From assembly GCA_019636755.1 (NCBI GenBank), contig JAHBWZ010000012.1:1-64000 (forward strand): a stretch of DNA of 64,000 nt, given 5' to 3'. Source of the DNA: Phycisphaeraceae bacterium (GTDB lineage Bacteria > Planctomycetota > Phycisphaerae > Phycisphaerales > SM1A02). Under the pieces are notes generated by a model, which was not told the origin of the DNA, did not search any database, and worked only from the letters and a program-made list of their open reading frames with translations. Shown here piece by piece: positions 50,339 through 58,965 of the stretch (its first letter is position 1; each line of letters opens with the position of its first letter). Position numbers and translations under genes: made by a program.

Positions 50339-50737
50339 TCGGGGTGGGCCGCGTGCCGGTGAGCGGTCGCACCACGGGCGGCCGGGACAGCGCCCGGCGC
50401 GTGCCGGGGCCCGGCGGGTCCGGGGGATGACCTGAACAATTCTCCCGTTGATGCACCCGCGGCGAGACGATACCGTATCGCCCTCCCGTTTCTGCGGCGC
50501 CGTCCGACCGGGCGGACCTGATCTGCGGGCGTGGTCGGTATTCGTGCCCGATGGCGGATCTCCCGGTGCACGCATTCTGTCCAGGCACGTCGACCACCCG
50601 GATTGCCGCGCCGGGATCGATCGTGACGGCTTCGGCCCCGGTGTCTCCCGGAGCCGAGGCCCAGTTGAGTACCCCCGGGGCGGCCGACTTCGTCCCCTCC
50701 CGGTCTGATCGGCCGAGTCCTTCCCGTGTCCCTCCGC
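50339..50737. other. Intergenic region before the kinase gene
   Basis: About 400 bp without a convincing ORF or promoter; ATACCGTAT at 50471 is a short AT-rich palindrome and the only non-GC feature. Confidence 0.3.
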
Positions 50738-51625
50738 ATGGCGGAACCAACCGAGATCGCTGGCTACAAGGTGCTGACGCGGCTTGGCGAAGGCGCTGCG
50801 TCCTCGCTGTACCTCGTCCAGGATCCACGGTCGAAGCAGCTCTTCACGCTGAAGCACGTCGTGAAGAAGCAGGAGCGGGACCAGCGTTTCCTGGAGCAGA
50901 CGGAGAATGAGTACGAGGTCGGATCACGCCTGAAGAACTCGCGCATCCGCGGCGTGGAGCGCCTGCAGAAGCATCGTCGGATGCTGCGCGTCGAGGCCGA
51001 GTCGCTGATCATGGAATTCGTGGACGGCGATACGCTGGACCAGCGGCCGCCGCTCTCGCAGCTCGACATCATCCGGATCTTCCGCGAGGTCGCGGAGGGG
51101 CTCTCGTACATGCACAGCCAGGGATGGTGTCACGCGGACCTGAAGCCGAACAACATCATTCTGACGCACACCGGCCACGTGAAGATCATCGATCTCGGCC
51201 AGGGCTGCCGGATCGGGACCATCAAGAAGCGCATCCAGGGGACGCCCGGCTACATGGCGCCGGAGCAGGCGCACCGGCAGGCCATTACGCCGAAGACGGA
51301 CATCTACAACCTGGGGGCGACCCTGTACTGGGTGCTCCTGCGGGACGTGATTCCCACCGCACTGCCCCCGAAGGACGAGTCGAACCTCTACTCCGGTGCG
51401 CTCGACGTGGACATGGTCGAGCCACCGGTTCCGCCCCACGAGCGGAATCCGGCGATCCATCCGCTGCTCTCGAGGCTCGTCCTCGACTGTGTCCGGGTGG
51501 AGCCGGACGAGCGCCCGGCATCGATGGATGTCGTGATCGCCCGGCTGGAGGCGCTGGAGGACCTGCTTGCCGCACCGCCGGACCGGGCGATGGTCGTGGA
51601 TGACGGCGAGGAAACGACGGTCTGA
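50738..51625 (+). CDS. Soluble Ser/Thr protein kinase (Hanks type)
   Basis: 295 residues from the ATG at 50738; a GTG at 50726 is also in frame. Kinase subdomains are in order: YKVLTRLGEGAASSLYLVQD (Gly loop, G-x-G-A-A-S), FTLKHVV (Lys), a Glu-containing helix, IMEFVDGDTLDQRPPL (hinge), WCHADLKPNNIILT (catalytic loop, H-A-D-L-K-P-N-N), VKIIDLGQGC (D-L-G instead of D-F-G), GTPGYMAPEQ (P+1 loop) and DIYNLGATLYWVLL. The Arg of the HRD motif is replaced by Ala, so it is a non-RD kinase. No membrane segment or sensor domain is present. Substrate unknown. Confidence 0.9.
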   Translation: MAEPTEIAGYKVLTRLGEGAASSLYLVQDPRSKQLFTLKHVVKKQERDQRFLEQTENEYEVGSRLKNSRIRGVERLQKHRRMLRVEAESLIMEFVDGDTLDQRPPLSQLDIIRIFREVAEGLSYMHSQGWCHADLKPNNIILTHTGHVKIIDLGQGCRIGTIKKRIQGTPGYMAPEQAHRQAITPKTDIYNLGATLYWVLLRDVIPTALPPKDESNLYSGALDVDMVEPPVPPHERNPAIHPLLSRLVLDCVRVEPDERPASMDVVIARLEALEDLLAAPPDRAMVVDDGEETTV

Positions 51626-51667
51626 CCGGTCCGCGCGCGGGCACGGACGTGGTCCCGCGCCGCCGCG

Positions 51668-52699
51668 CTACTCCATCGGAGGTGCCAGCCTGTGGAGTTC
51701 GATCTCGGCGGCGATCCGTCCGAAGGCCGCCGTCGCCGGTGCCGCGCAGATTCGGTCGAGTGTCCGCCGCGCGTCGACTCGACGCCCGTGCAGAATGTGC
51801 CACATCGCCAGTCCGTAGCCGCGGGTCATGTCCGCGAGTTCCAGCGGCGCCCCCGTCGCGACCGGCGCCACGTCGTGCGGCTGAAGCACGCCGGCGATCA
51901 GGCCAAGGAGCAGGCGATAGTCCTCGTTCTCGATGACGTCCGTCGACGTCTCGAAGAGTCGCGCGGCCAGCGCTCGCGCCTGTTCGTGGCTTCCGAGCTG
52001 GATGAGGCAGAGCGTGGTCCACCACCCGGCGGCGACGCGCATGTCATCGTTGGGAGAGATCTCAAGGCACTCCGCGAAGCGGGCACCGGCCTCGGCATAG
52101 CCGCCGAGCAGGTAGTGGGCAAGACCCAGGTGATACAGCACATTCGTGTGCAGCGTGCTGCGCGGAATGCCCAGGGCGTTCGGTCGGCCGTCCGGCTCCA
52201 CCTCATCCGGCTGGCCGGACAGTCGCCGTCGGGCGTGATCGAGATCGCGGACGGCTTCGCCGAAACGGCGCACGGAGATGAACCGGTGGCCGCGGTGACG
52301 CAGGAGGCGTGCGCTCTGCGGATGGATGCGCAGCCCTTCCGTGAAGACCAGGATCGCCTGCTCGTAGTCGCCCGCGTAGGCGAGGTGCCGGCCGAGCCAG
52401 ATGATCGCGGACTCGTCGGCGGGATCCGCATCATGGAGCGTCCGGGCCTCCTCCAGTGTCCGCGGCACGGCGGGTGCCGGCGACGCCGTGTCAGGCGCGC
52501 CGCCCGCGGCGGTCGTACCGTCAGCCACGGCGGGCTCCGGGGGACTGTCGACCGATGGTGCCGGTGACTGTGGATGGGGCGCGGCCTCGGAGTCCTGTGC
52601 GGTGATCGTGGCATCACCGCCCGGTCGCTCGTCGCTGCGCATGGCGCAGCCGGCCGCCAGCAGGAGGCCCGCCGTGAGCATGGCGGGTGCCGGGAGCAT
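51668..52699 (-). CDS. TPR-repeat lipoprotein
   Basis: 343 residues from the ATG at 52699: LPAPAMLTAGLLLAAGC is a lipoprotein signal with lipobox A-A-G-C. A spacer rich in Pro, Ala and Ser runs to about residue 75. TPR-like units follow (AIIWLGRHLAYAGDYEQAIL, RLLRHRGHRFISVRRFGEAV, LYHLGLAHYLLGGYAEAGAR, WWTTLCLIQLGSHEQARALA), and a helical end includes DMTRGYGLAMWHILHGRRVD. Probably periplasmic scaffold. It is convergent with the kinase gene and divergent from the SPFH gene. Confidence 0.78.
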   Translation of the reverse strand: MLPAPAMLTAGLLLAAGCAMRSDERPGGDATITAQDSEAAPHPQSPAPSVDSPPEPAVADGTTAAGGAPDTASPAPAVPRTLEEARTLHDADPADESAIIWLGRHLAYAGDYEQAILVFTEGLRIHPQSARLLRHRGHRFISVRRFGEAVRDLDHARRRLSGQPDEVEPDGRPNALGIPRSTLHTNVLYHLGLAHYLLGGYAEAGARFAECLEISPNDDMRVAAGWWTTLCLIQLGSHEQARALAARLFETSTDVIENEDYRLLLGLIAGVLQPHDVAPVATGAPLELADMTRGYGLAMWHILHGRRVDARRTLDRICAAPATAAFGRIAAEIELHRLAPPME

Positions 52700-52952
52700 G
52701 GATTTCCCGGCGCGGCAGTTCGGGCGGCTCAACCGCCGGGGCGGCGGGGCCGCCGGGTCCACGGGGTGTCCGCGCAGTTCAGTGGTCGGGTGCATGCACG
52801 TCTCCACGGCAGCGCATGTCCCGCAGCAGGGGGGTGCGGGGCATCGTGCGGATGCAGGTCCGTACGATACTCTCCGAACAACGCTGCCGTGGCGCGGAAT
52901 CGACCGACCGGTGTGGTCATCGTCGGTCCCGCCCGGAAAGAGAGGATGTCGG

Positions 52953-54083
52953 ATGTCCATCTGGAAGAAGCTCCGCGGAGAACTGATCGACATCGTCGAG
53001 TGGCTCGACGATTCCCGGGACACGCTCGTCTACCGGTTCCAGCGGCACAACAACGAGATCAAGTACGGCGCCCAGCTCACCGTTCGCGAGGGCCAGGCGG
53101 CGGTCTTCATCGAAGAGGGTGCGCTCGCCGACGTCTTCGGGCCCGGGCGGCACGTCCTGACCACCCAGAACCTGCCGATCCTCTCGACACTCCGCGGCTG
53201 GAAGTACGGGTTCGAGAGTCCCTTCAAGGCCGAGGTCTACTTCGTCAGCACCCGCCAGTTCACAGATCTCAAGTGGGGCACCATGAATCCGGTGATGCTC
53301 CGCGACGCCGAGTTCGGGCCGGTCCGGCTCCGCGCCTTCGGGACCTACGCGATCCGCGTGTCGGATCCGGGGAAGTTCGTCCGCGAGATCTCCGGCACGA
53401 CCGGCCGGTTCACGGCAGACGGCATCACGGATCAGCTCCGGAATTTCATCATCAGCGAGTTCACCGACACGATCGGCGAGAGCAGGATCCCGATCCTGGA
53501 CCTTGCCGCGAACTACAACGAACTCGGACGGTTCGTCCGTGACCAGATCGCGCCGCACTACGCGGCACTTGGACTGGAACTGACCGCGTTCCTGGTCGAG
53601 AACATCTCTCTGCCGCCGGAGGTCGAGAAGGCGCTCGACAAGCGATCGAGCATGGGAATCATCGGAGACCTGCGCGCATTCACGCAGTACCAGACCGGCC
53701 AGGCCATCGGTGATGCCGCGACGGCGCCCGGCGGGTCGGGGATGGCGCAGGGCATGGGACTCGGCGCCGGATTCGCGATGGCGCAGCAGATGGCGCAGGC
53801 GATGCAGCCGTCCGCCGCGCCTCCGCCGCTGCCCGGTGCGCCCGGCGCTGCCGCGCTCTGGGTGGCGCTGGATGGTCGCCAGGATGGCCCGCTGGATGAA
53901 CATGCCCTGCGCTCGCTGGTGAGCACCGGTCGCCTCACCGCGCAGACCCTGGTCTGGCGCCAGGGCCTCGCGGGCTGGCTGCCGGCGGCGCAGGTTCCGG
54001 AGGCACAGCGCCTGCTCGCTCAGGTTCCACCACCGCTGCCGGACGATGCGTCCGGCGGCGCCCCGCCGCCATCCGGTTCATGA
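52953..54083 (+). CDS. SPFH (band 7) protein with C-terminal GYF_2 domain
   Basis: 376 residues from the ATG at 52953, with AAAGAGAGG upstream. The N-terminal two thirds form the 'virion core'-type SPFH domain (RFQRHNNEIKYGAQLTVREG, FGPGRHVLTTQNLPILSTLR, FVSTRQFTDLKWGTMNPVML, LRAFGTYAIRVSDPGKFVRE, LGLELTAFLVENISLPPEVE). A Gly/Ala/Met-rich linker follows (GMAQGMGLGAGFAMAQQMAQ). The last ~55 residues are a GYF_2/DUF4339 domain (ALWVALDGRQDGPLDEHALR, TLVWRQGLAGWLPA), which binds proline-rich partners. No membrane segment. The next gene starts 9 bases downstream and encodes a zinc-ribbon membrane protein that usually accompanies this SPFH type. Confidence 0.87.
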   Translation: MSIWKKLRGELIDIVEWLDDSRDTLVYRFQRHNNEIKYGAQLTVREGQAAVFIEEGALADVFGPGRHVLTTQNLPILSTLRGWKYGFESPFKAEVYFVSTRQFTDLKWGTMNPVMLRDAEFGPVRLRAFGTYAIRVSDPGKFVREISGTTGRFTADGITDQLRNFIISEFTDTIGESRIPILDLAANYNELGRFVRDQIAPHYAALGLELTAFLVENISLPPEVEKALDKRSSMGIIGDLRAFTQYQTGQAIGDAATAPGGSGMAQGMGLGAGFAMAQQMAQAMQPSAAPPPLPGAPGAAALWVALDGRQDGPLDEHALRSLVSTGRLTAQTLVWRQGLAGWLPAAQVPEAQRLLAQVPPPLPDDASGGAPPPSGS

Positions 54084-54092
54084 CATCGCCCG

Positions 54093-55232
54093 ATGCAGCG
54101 GCACGAGACCGACACTGAAACGGAGGCAGCGACGACGGAGCCGTCCTCGCCGGACGCCGGGGAGACCTTCTTCCCCTGCGCGCAGTGCGGAGCGGATCTC
54201 GCCTTCTGCCCAGGTGCCCAGGCGCTGCGATGCAGCCACTGTGGCGCCGTCAACAATCCGCCCGCGACCGATGCCCTGGTCGAGGAGCGGGCGTACCTGG
54301 ATGCATTGCGCGACATGGAGGCTTCCGCGGTTCATGACGAGCGGATCGTCGTGCACTGCCGGACCTGCGGCGCGAACGTGTCGATGGCGGACTCGATCAC
54401 GAGTGACGTATGCGCCTTCTGCGGATCCGCCGTGGTTGCCACCAACCGGGCCGCACGGTTCATCCGTCCGTGGGGGGTTCTTCCCTTCCGCGTGACGAAG
54501 GCGCAGGCGGACGAGAGCTGGCGCCGCTGGCTGCGCGGCCTCTGGTTCGCGCCGGGCCATCTGCGCCGGAATGCCGTCGCCCACATGATGCAGGGCATCT
54601 ACCTGCCCTACTGGACCTACGACACGTTCGTGACCACGCAGTACCGCGGGTGGCGCGGCGTCGACTACTGGGTGACGCAGACGTACACGACGATGGTGAA
54701 CGGGAAGCCGACGGTCCGGACGCGCCGTGTGCGACGGACGCGCTGGTATCCCGCCGCGGGCGTCGTGAAGAACGACTTCGATGACGTGCTGGTCGCCGCG
54801 AGCGAGTCGCTGCCGCGCAACTCGCTTCGCGCGATCGAGCCATGGGACCTGGCAACCGTGCAGCCGTACGCTGATGCGTTCCTTGCCGGATTCCGCGCCG
54901 AGTCCTACCGGACGGATCTCGAACAGGGCTTCGAGATCGCCAAGGACCGGATGCAGGAGAGGATCGACGCGTCCATCCGGCGGGCCATCGGCGGCGATCA
55001 CCAGCGGATCTCCAGCCGGAGTTCCACGTACGAGCGGATCACGTTCAAGCACCTTCTGCTCCCGGTCTGGGTGGCCGCGTACCGGTACAACGATCGCGTC
55101 TTCCGCGTGATCGTGAACGCCCGGACCGGTCGGATCTCCGGGGAGCGGCCATGGAGCGGATGGAAGATCGCCGGCGCCGTGGCGGTGGTCGTGGCGATCG
55201 TCGGGATCGCGATCCTGCTCCTGGCACGCTGA
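54093..55232 (+). CDS. Zinc-ribbon membrane protein, partner of the SPFH protein
   Basis: 379 residues. Two zinc ribbons at the N-terminus: FFPCAQCGADLAFCPGAQAL with RCSHCG, and VVHCRTCGANVSMADSIT with VCAFCGS. Such proteins are often mislabelled as primosomal helicase N' because of the fingers; no helicase motif is present. The middle has PYWTYDTFVTTQYRGWRGVD and VRRTRWYPAAGVVKNDFDDV, typical of this family, and the last ~25 residues are a membrane segment (IAGAVAVVVAIVGIAILLLA). It probably sits at the membrane with the ribbons in the cytoplasm, together with the SPFH protein made from the same transcript. Confidence 0.82.
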   Translation: MQRHETDTETEAATTEPSSPDAGETFFPCAQCGADLAFCPGAQALRCSHCGAVNNPPATDALVEERAYLDALRDMEASAVHDERIVVHCRTCGANVSMADSITSDVCAFCGSAVVATNRAARFIRPWGVLPFRVTKAQADESWRRWLRGLWFAPGHLRRNAVAHMMQGIYLPYWTYDTFVTTQYRGWRGVDYWVTQTYTTMVNGKPTVRTRRVRRTRWYPAAGVVKNDFDDVLVAASESLPRNSLRAIEPWDLATVQPYADAFLAGFRAESYRTDLEQGFEIAKDRMQERIDASIRRAIGGDHQRISSRSSTYERITFKHLLLPVWVAAYRYNDRVFRVIVNARTGRISGERPWSGWKIAGAVAVVVAIVGIAILLLAR

Positions 55233-55411
55233 TGCGGCGGCGCGCCGGCGGGGGACGTCGGCACGGCTCAGCGCACGGCCGCACAACCCGCCATGCTGCA
55301 AGATCCGCCGCGCGAGGGGACATCTGCCGCATGGTCGCCTGCTGACGCCCTGTCCGGGCTCACCGGCATCCGACGGTCCCCCTTCCCGAACCCCTCCCGG
55401 AGCCCAGATCC

Positions 55412-56059
55412 ATGCGTACCGCTGCACTGATCGCCGTTGTCATCCCGATGCTCGCCACGTCTCCCTCCAGCGCCGCGGAGGCGACTCTCCGGCTGGAATC
55501 GGTCGGGGCCGCGCCGGGATCGACTGTGCGGATGCGGCTGAGTCTCTCGACCGATGACCTCGTCGGCGCCTTCAACATGACCGTCCATGCGGACGGCCTG
55601 GTCGTTGCCGACGTGGACTACACGGGGCCGCTCTTCTCCAGCGGCTGGACCGGGTGGGACACCGCGCCGTCCGATGCCGCGTTCCTCTCGGCGGCATGCA
55701 TCTTCCCGCAGGACCAGGTGATCGGTGATCTGCCGCTCCTGGACCTCCTGGTCGACGTGCCGGCCGGTGCGGCGCCTGGATCAACGATCGATGTCACGCT
55801 GAGCGATGTTCTCGTCACCAACTACGTCTTCACGCCCTACACGGTGGTGATCATCCCCGGAACGATCGAGGTGACCACCGCGACCTGCGCCGAGGACCTG
55901 GATGGAAGCGGTACGGTCGACTTCAGCGACCTCCTGCGCCTCTTCGGTGCCTGGGGTTCATGCGACAGGGCGTGTGCCGAGGACATCGACGGCGATGGCG
56001 TGGTCGGGGCGACGGATCTTCTGCGGCTTCTCGCGGCATGGGGCGCCTGCGCCGGCTGA
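55412..56059 (+). CDS. Exported cohesin-like/dockerin protein
   Basis: 215 residues. Signal peptide TAALIAVVIPMLATSPSSAA. The middle (ATLRLESVGAAPGSTVRMRL, VGAFNMTVHADGLVVADVDY, LLDLLVDVPAGAAPGSTIDV, LSDVLVTNYVFTPYTVVIIP) has the beta-sandwich pattern of cohesin domains. The end has two dockerin-type loops (EDLDGSGTVDFSDLLRLFGA and EDIDGDGVVGATDLLRLLAA), each ending in W-G-x-C. A cohesin and a dockerin in one small protein could let it chain together or hold other dockerin proteins of this genome at the surface. The cohesin call is by pattern only. Confidence 0.7.
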   Translation: MRTAALIAVVIPMLATSPSSAAEATLRLESVGAAPGSTVRMRLSLSTDDLVGAFNMTVHADGLVVADVDYTGPLFSSGWTGWDTAPSDAAFLSAACIFPQDQVIGDLPLLDLLVDVPAGAAPGSTIDVTLSDVLVTNYVFTPYTVVIIPGTIEVTTATCAEDLDGSGTVDFSDLLRLFGAWGSCDRACAEDIDGDGVVGATDLLRLLAAWGACAG

Positions 56060-56103
56060 CGTCCGGCAGGTCAACCGCGGCGCGCGCCGCGGATCGGGGT
56101 CGG

Positions 56104-56109
56104 TACGAT
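56104..56109 (+). promoter_or_regulatory. Possible -10 box of wecB (TACGAT)
   Basis: CGGTACGATG, 69 bases before the ATG at 56179. The GGTAC-A/G-N-T form recurs before several genes in this window. Confidence 0.3.
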
Positions 56110-56178
56110 GCACCCGTCGGCCGGCAATCCCGGTCGGGCGGTCGGATCGCCCGCCTCGCCTGCGGCCGGCCAGGTCCC

Positions 56179-57288
56179 ATGCGCGTGCTCACCGTCGTCG
56201 GCGCCAGGCCACAGTTCGTCAAGGCGGCGGCGATCAGCCGTGCCGTGCGTCGCTATGGCGCGGATCCCCGGGCGGCGTGTCCGCTGGAGGAGATCCTCGT
56301 CCACACCGGGCAGCACTTCGACCACGGCATGTCCGGCGTCTTCTTCGACGAGCTGGATCTTCCGCCGCCGGCGTACAACCTGGGCATCGCCGGAGGACCG
56401 CATGGCGCGATGACGGGTCGCATGCTGGAGTCGGTTGAGCGCGTGCTCCTGGAGTGTCGGCCTGACCGGGTCATCGTGCACGGCGATACGAACTCGACGC
56501 TCGCCGGCGCTCTGGCCGCCGCGAAGCTGCAGATCCCGGTGGCGCATGTCGAGGCAGGCCTGCGCTCATTCGAGCGTCGGATGCCGGAGGAACTCAACCG
56601 GATCGTCGTCGATCATCTTGCCGACCTGCACTTCGCGCCGACCGCGACCGCGGTCGAGAACCTCCGGCGCGAAGGCATCACCGGGCCGGGTGTCGAACTC
56701 GTGGGTGACGTCATGCTGGATGCATTCCGGCATGACCTGGCGCGTGCCCGGGACGGCAGCCGGATCATGGAGTCGCTGGGGCTGACGGACGGGGGATTCA
56801 TCCTGGCGACGGTCCACCGCGCACTCAATACCGACGATCCGGATCGACTTCAGCAGATCCTGGGCGGACTGGCGGATCTCTCCGCGGTAGCGCCGGTGGT
56901 CCTGCCGCTGCATCCGCGGACGCGTGCGCAGATCCGGGCGATGCCGGGGGGACTCCCGTCCGGCGCGGCGGGAATCCGGCTGATTGAGCCGGTGGGCTAC
57001 CTCGACATGCTCCGGCTGGAGAGCGGCGCCGGGCTGATCGCGACGGATTCGGGCGGTGTCCAGAAGGAAGCATTCATGCATGGTGTGCCATGCCTGACGC
57101 TTCGCGAGGAGACGGAGTGGGTGGAACTCGTCGCGGCCGGCGGCAATGTGCTGGTCGGCGCCGATCGGGCGGCCATCGCGGAGGCCGGTCGGTGCCGTTT
57201 CGGCGCGAGGTTCAACCCGCCGGCGCTCTTTGGCGCCGGAGATGCGTCCGATCGGATCGTTCGGCGTCTGTGCGACACCCGCGGGTAA
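56179..57288 (+). CDS. wecB: UDP-N-acetylglucosamine 2-epimerase (non-hydrolysing)
   Basis: Interconverts UDP-GlcNAc and UDP-ManNAc for surface polysaccharides. 369 residues with family motifs: VLTVVGARPQFVKAAAISRA at the N-terminus, EILVHTGQHFDHGMSGVFFD, VIVHGDTNSTLAGALAAAKL, VAHVEAGLRSFERRMPEELN, RIVVDHLADLHFAPT, VGDVMLDAF, ILATVHRALNTDDPDRLQQI (usually R-x-E-N; here R-A-L-N), LPLHPRTRAQI, ATDSGGVQKEAFMHGVPCLT and LREETEWVE. The ATG at 56179 was chosen because the family starts right at the first beta strand; the ORF extends upstream without content. Confidence 0.93.
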   Translation: MRVLTVVGARPQFVKAAAISRAVRRYGADPRAACPLEEILVHTGQHFDHGMSGVFFDELDLPPPAYNLGIAGGPHGAMTGRMLESVERVLLECRPDRVIVHGDTNSTLAGALAAAKLQIPVAHVEAGLRSFERRMPEELNRIVVDHLADLHFAPTATAVENLRREGITGPGVELVGDVMLDAFRHDLARARDGSRIMESLGLTDGGFILATVHRALNTDDPDRLQQILGGLADLSAVAPVVLPLHPRTRAQIRAMPGGLPSGAAGIRLIEPVGYLDMLRLESGAGLIATDSGGVQKEAFMHGVPCLTLREETEWVELVAAGGNVLVGADRAAIAEAGRCRFGARFNPPALFGAGDASDRIVRRLCDTRG

Positions 57289-57362
57289 TGCCCTGCCCGT
57301 GCGCTTCGGACGGGAATCCGACTGCCTCCCGGGATGAGGATCACAGGCAGCAGGCAGAAAGA

Positions 57363-57391
57363 CACCGCCGGATCTCGAGGATCCGGCGGTG
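57363..57391 (-). terminator. Rho-independent-type terminator of the PEP-CTERM gene
   Basis: A perfect 13-bp stem (CACCGCCGGATCC / GGATCTCGAG region, 57363-57391) with a 3-4 base loop. On the minus strand it is followed by TGTCTTTCTGCC, a modest T-rich run. It lies ~70 bases after the stop of the minus-strand gene; it could also stop wecB transcription from the other side. Confidence 0.65.
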
Positions 57392-57461
57392 CGAAAGGTC
57401 AGTCGTTGCAGCCGGCCGTCGGCCCGTGGGCGTCAGTCCCGGCGATGCAGCGCGATCCGGG

Positions 57462-58040
57462 TCACGCGCGACGACGACGGGAGACACCCGTCAGGCCGGC
57501 GAGGCCGATGAGCGCCAGGGCGCCCGGGGCCGGGACCTTGTTGAACTGAACGTGGATGAGGCCGCTCATGACCGCGTCCGGGTTCGGGAAGTTGTCATTG
57601 AACGTGTCGAAGAACTCGAGGTCCAGGATGCCGTCGGAGAGGACGATGTCCGGGATGCCGACGTCGGCGAGCTTGATCATGCCGTCAGACGACAGGATCT
57701 CGCCAGCGACCGGGGCGCCGGTGGAGGACGGTGTGAGGAACACGCCGGCGACGCCTGCGCTGTTGTTGAACGCGATGACGGCCTCATTGCCCCAGCTTGC
57801 GCCGAAGGTGGTGAGTTCGAGGTCCCAGCCGATGCCGGTGATGGTGACCTCGTTGCCGGGCGTGCTCACCATGGCGGCGAGGTCGGCCACGAGATGCGTG
57901 TTCGTCGCGGCACCGTGCCCGCCCGCGTAGATGAGCACTTCCTGCAGCGGAATCGAGACGGTGTAGTCACCGACAGCCATCGCGCTGCTGCCGGCGCCCA
58001 GCGCGGCCACGGCCGCGAGCGAGAGCATGGTCTTGTTCAT
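57462..58040 (-). CDS. PEP-CTERM sorting-domain protein
   Basis: 192 residues. A strong ribosome site (AAGGAAGGAAC) precedes the ATG at 58040. Signal peptide: MLSLAAVAALGAGSSAMA. The body is a beta-sandwich-like exported domain (ITGIGWDLELTTFGASWGNE, SDGMIKLADVGIPDIVLSDG, LDLEFFDTFNDNF). The tail VPAPGALALIGLAGLTGVSR with terminal Arg residues is a standard PEP-CTERM sorting signal (V-P-x-P, hydrophobic helix, RRRR), cut by an exosortase encoded elsewhere. Probably a surface or matrix protein. Expression level may be high given the ribosome site and hairpin terminator. Confidence 0.88.
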   Translation of the reverse strand: MNKTMLSLAAVAALGAGSSAMAVGDYTVSIPLQEVLIYAGGHGAATNTHLVADLAAMVSTPGNEVTITGIGWDLELTTFGASWGNEAVIAFNNSAGVAGVFLTPSSTGAPVAGEILSSDGMIKLADVGIPDIVLSDGILDLEFFDTFNDNFPNPDAVMSGLIHVQFNKVPAPGALALIGLAGLTGVSRRRRA

Positions 58041-58473
58041 TGTGAGTCGTTCCTTCCTTCTTGGGTTGAGAGACCCTTGCGGCGGCCTGCGATCGCTCTG
58101 GCCGGCGCAAGGAGACGAGAGAGAGCGGTCCCGGGGCAGGCGGAGAGAGAGAGGCCTGCGAAACCGGAAAGTGTTTGTCGGCAGCGTGTTCCGGGCCGTG
58201 GGCCCGGCGCAGCGCCGCGGACTGGTCCAAGGTACCCCGTGCTCATGCTGAGTCAAGAACCAAGTTGTCTGCCGGGCGTCCGGATCGTCCGGAATCCCCC
58301 GCCCTCCCCAGCGTGCCCCCTCGGGCGGCCGATTCGGCCGACGCATCCTGCCGCGGCCCGTGCCTGGGTGGTCCCAGGACGTTCCAAGGCCAGCGCCCAC
58401 CCGTGATCGGACCTTCGCCACCGGCCGGAACGCAAACCGCCCCGGACATCGGGGCGGCAAGCGATTCCGTCGA
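58041..58473. other. Intergenic region between the PEP-CTERM gene and the integrated element
   Basis: About 430 bp with no clear gene. It holds the PEP-CTERM promoter region on the minus strand and a GTCCGGATCGTCCGGAATCC string near 58278 that partly resembles the palindromes at 60269 and 60350. The region ends at the tRNA-like core. Confidence 0.35.
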
Positions 58474-58707
58474 ATGGGCCAGAGAGGACTCGAACAGGTG
58501 CAGGATTCCCCGGGGAATACAGGCGTTCGCGGTGAAGGCGGCGCAGAAAGCGGCGCACTTTCCTGCCGTCCGGCTCCCGCGGACCCTGACCTGGCCGCGC
58601 TGGTCGATGCCTGGCCGGACCTCTCCCCGGCGATCCGGGCCGGGATCGTGGCGATGGTCCGGGAATCGTCGAAGGGAGCGCATGGAGGCACCGATGCAAC
58701 GGCTTGA
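58474..58707 (+). CDS. Small protein starting across the attachment site
   Basis: 77 codons from an ATG at 58474 whose first eight codons are the tRNA-derived core (MGQRGLEQVQ). The end is a compact helical unit: DPDLAALVDAWPDLSPAIRA, then GIVAMVRESS. Small W-P-x-L-x-x-(A/P)-I-R-A-G-I proteins of this kind recur in planctomycete integrated elements, as far as I recall. The start may instead lie further in. Function unknown. Confidence 0.5.
   Translation: MGQRGLEQVQDSPGNTGVRGEGGAESGALSCRPAPADPDLAALVDAWPDLSPAIRAGIVAMVRESSKGAHGGTDATA
58475..58495 (-). other. Attachment site: 21-bp tRNA 3'-end remnant
   Basis: On the minus strand the sequence reads GTTCGAGTCCTCTCTGGCCC then A: a T-loop, the 3' half of the T-stem and the 3' acceptor strand of a tRNA. 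The 5' T-stem strand (it would be AGAGG) and the rest of the tRNA are absent. This is what integration at a tRNA 3' end leaves at the far end of an element; an integrase gene at the window end fits. The tRNA identity cannot be read from this piece. Confidence 0.7.
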
Positions 58708-58948
58708 ACTCACCGACGGCTTGACCCTCGCTGACCTGCTGGCCCGGGTGGCGGCCGGCGCGCGGCTGACCCTCTGCCGCGACACGGAGCCGGTGGCGGT
58801 GATCGTCCGTCCGGACGACCTGGGCGCGGCATGGGGGGAACAGGAATGGGCTCGGTCCCTGGCGCTGATCGACGACCTCCTGCGGGAAACGCCGGCACTG
58901 GACCCGTCGGTATGCATGGCCTGCGGCGGTCAGAAGAAGGCCCCCTGA
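58682..58948 (+). CDS. Phd/YefM-like antitoxin-type protein
   Basis: 88 residues from the ATG at 58682 with GAAGGGAG upstream. LTDGLTLADLLARVAAGARL then TLCRDTEPVAVIVRPDDLGA matches the N-terminal half of Phd/YefM proteins (L-x2-V-x2-G, T-x4-E-P-V-A-V-I-V-x-P-D-D). A helical stretch and a C-x2-C end (VCMACGGQ) follow. No toxin gene of the Doc or PIN type follows directly, so it may be a lone DNA-binding regulator. It overlaps the previous ORF by 26 bases in another frame. Confidence 0.55.
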   Translation: MEAPMQRLELTDGLTLADLLARVAAGARLTLCRDTEPVAVIVRPDDLGAAWGEQEWARSLALIDDLLRETPALDPSVCMACGGQKKAP

Positions 58949-58965
58949 CCCCCTGGGGGGGTTTC

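Noticed and set aside
54093-55232. Primosomal helicase PriA-like protein
   Set aside because: Zinc fingers only; no Walker motifs, and a C-terminal membrane segment is present.
58475-58560. Complete tRNA gene on the minus strand
   Set aside because: Only the T-loop and the 3' strand fit; the 5' T-stem strand and the other arms are absent.
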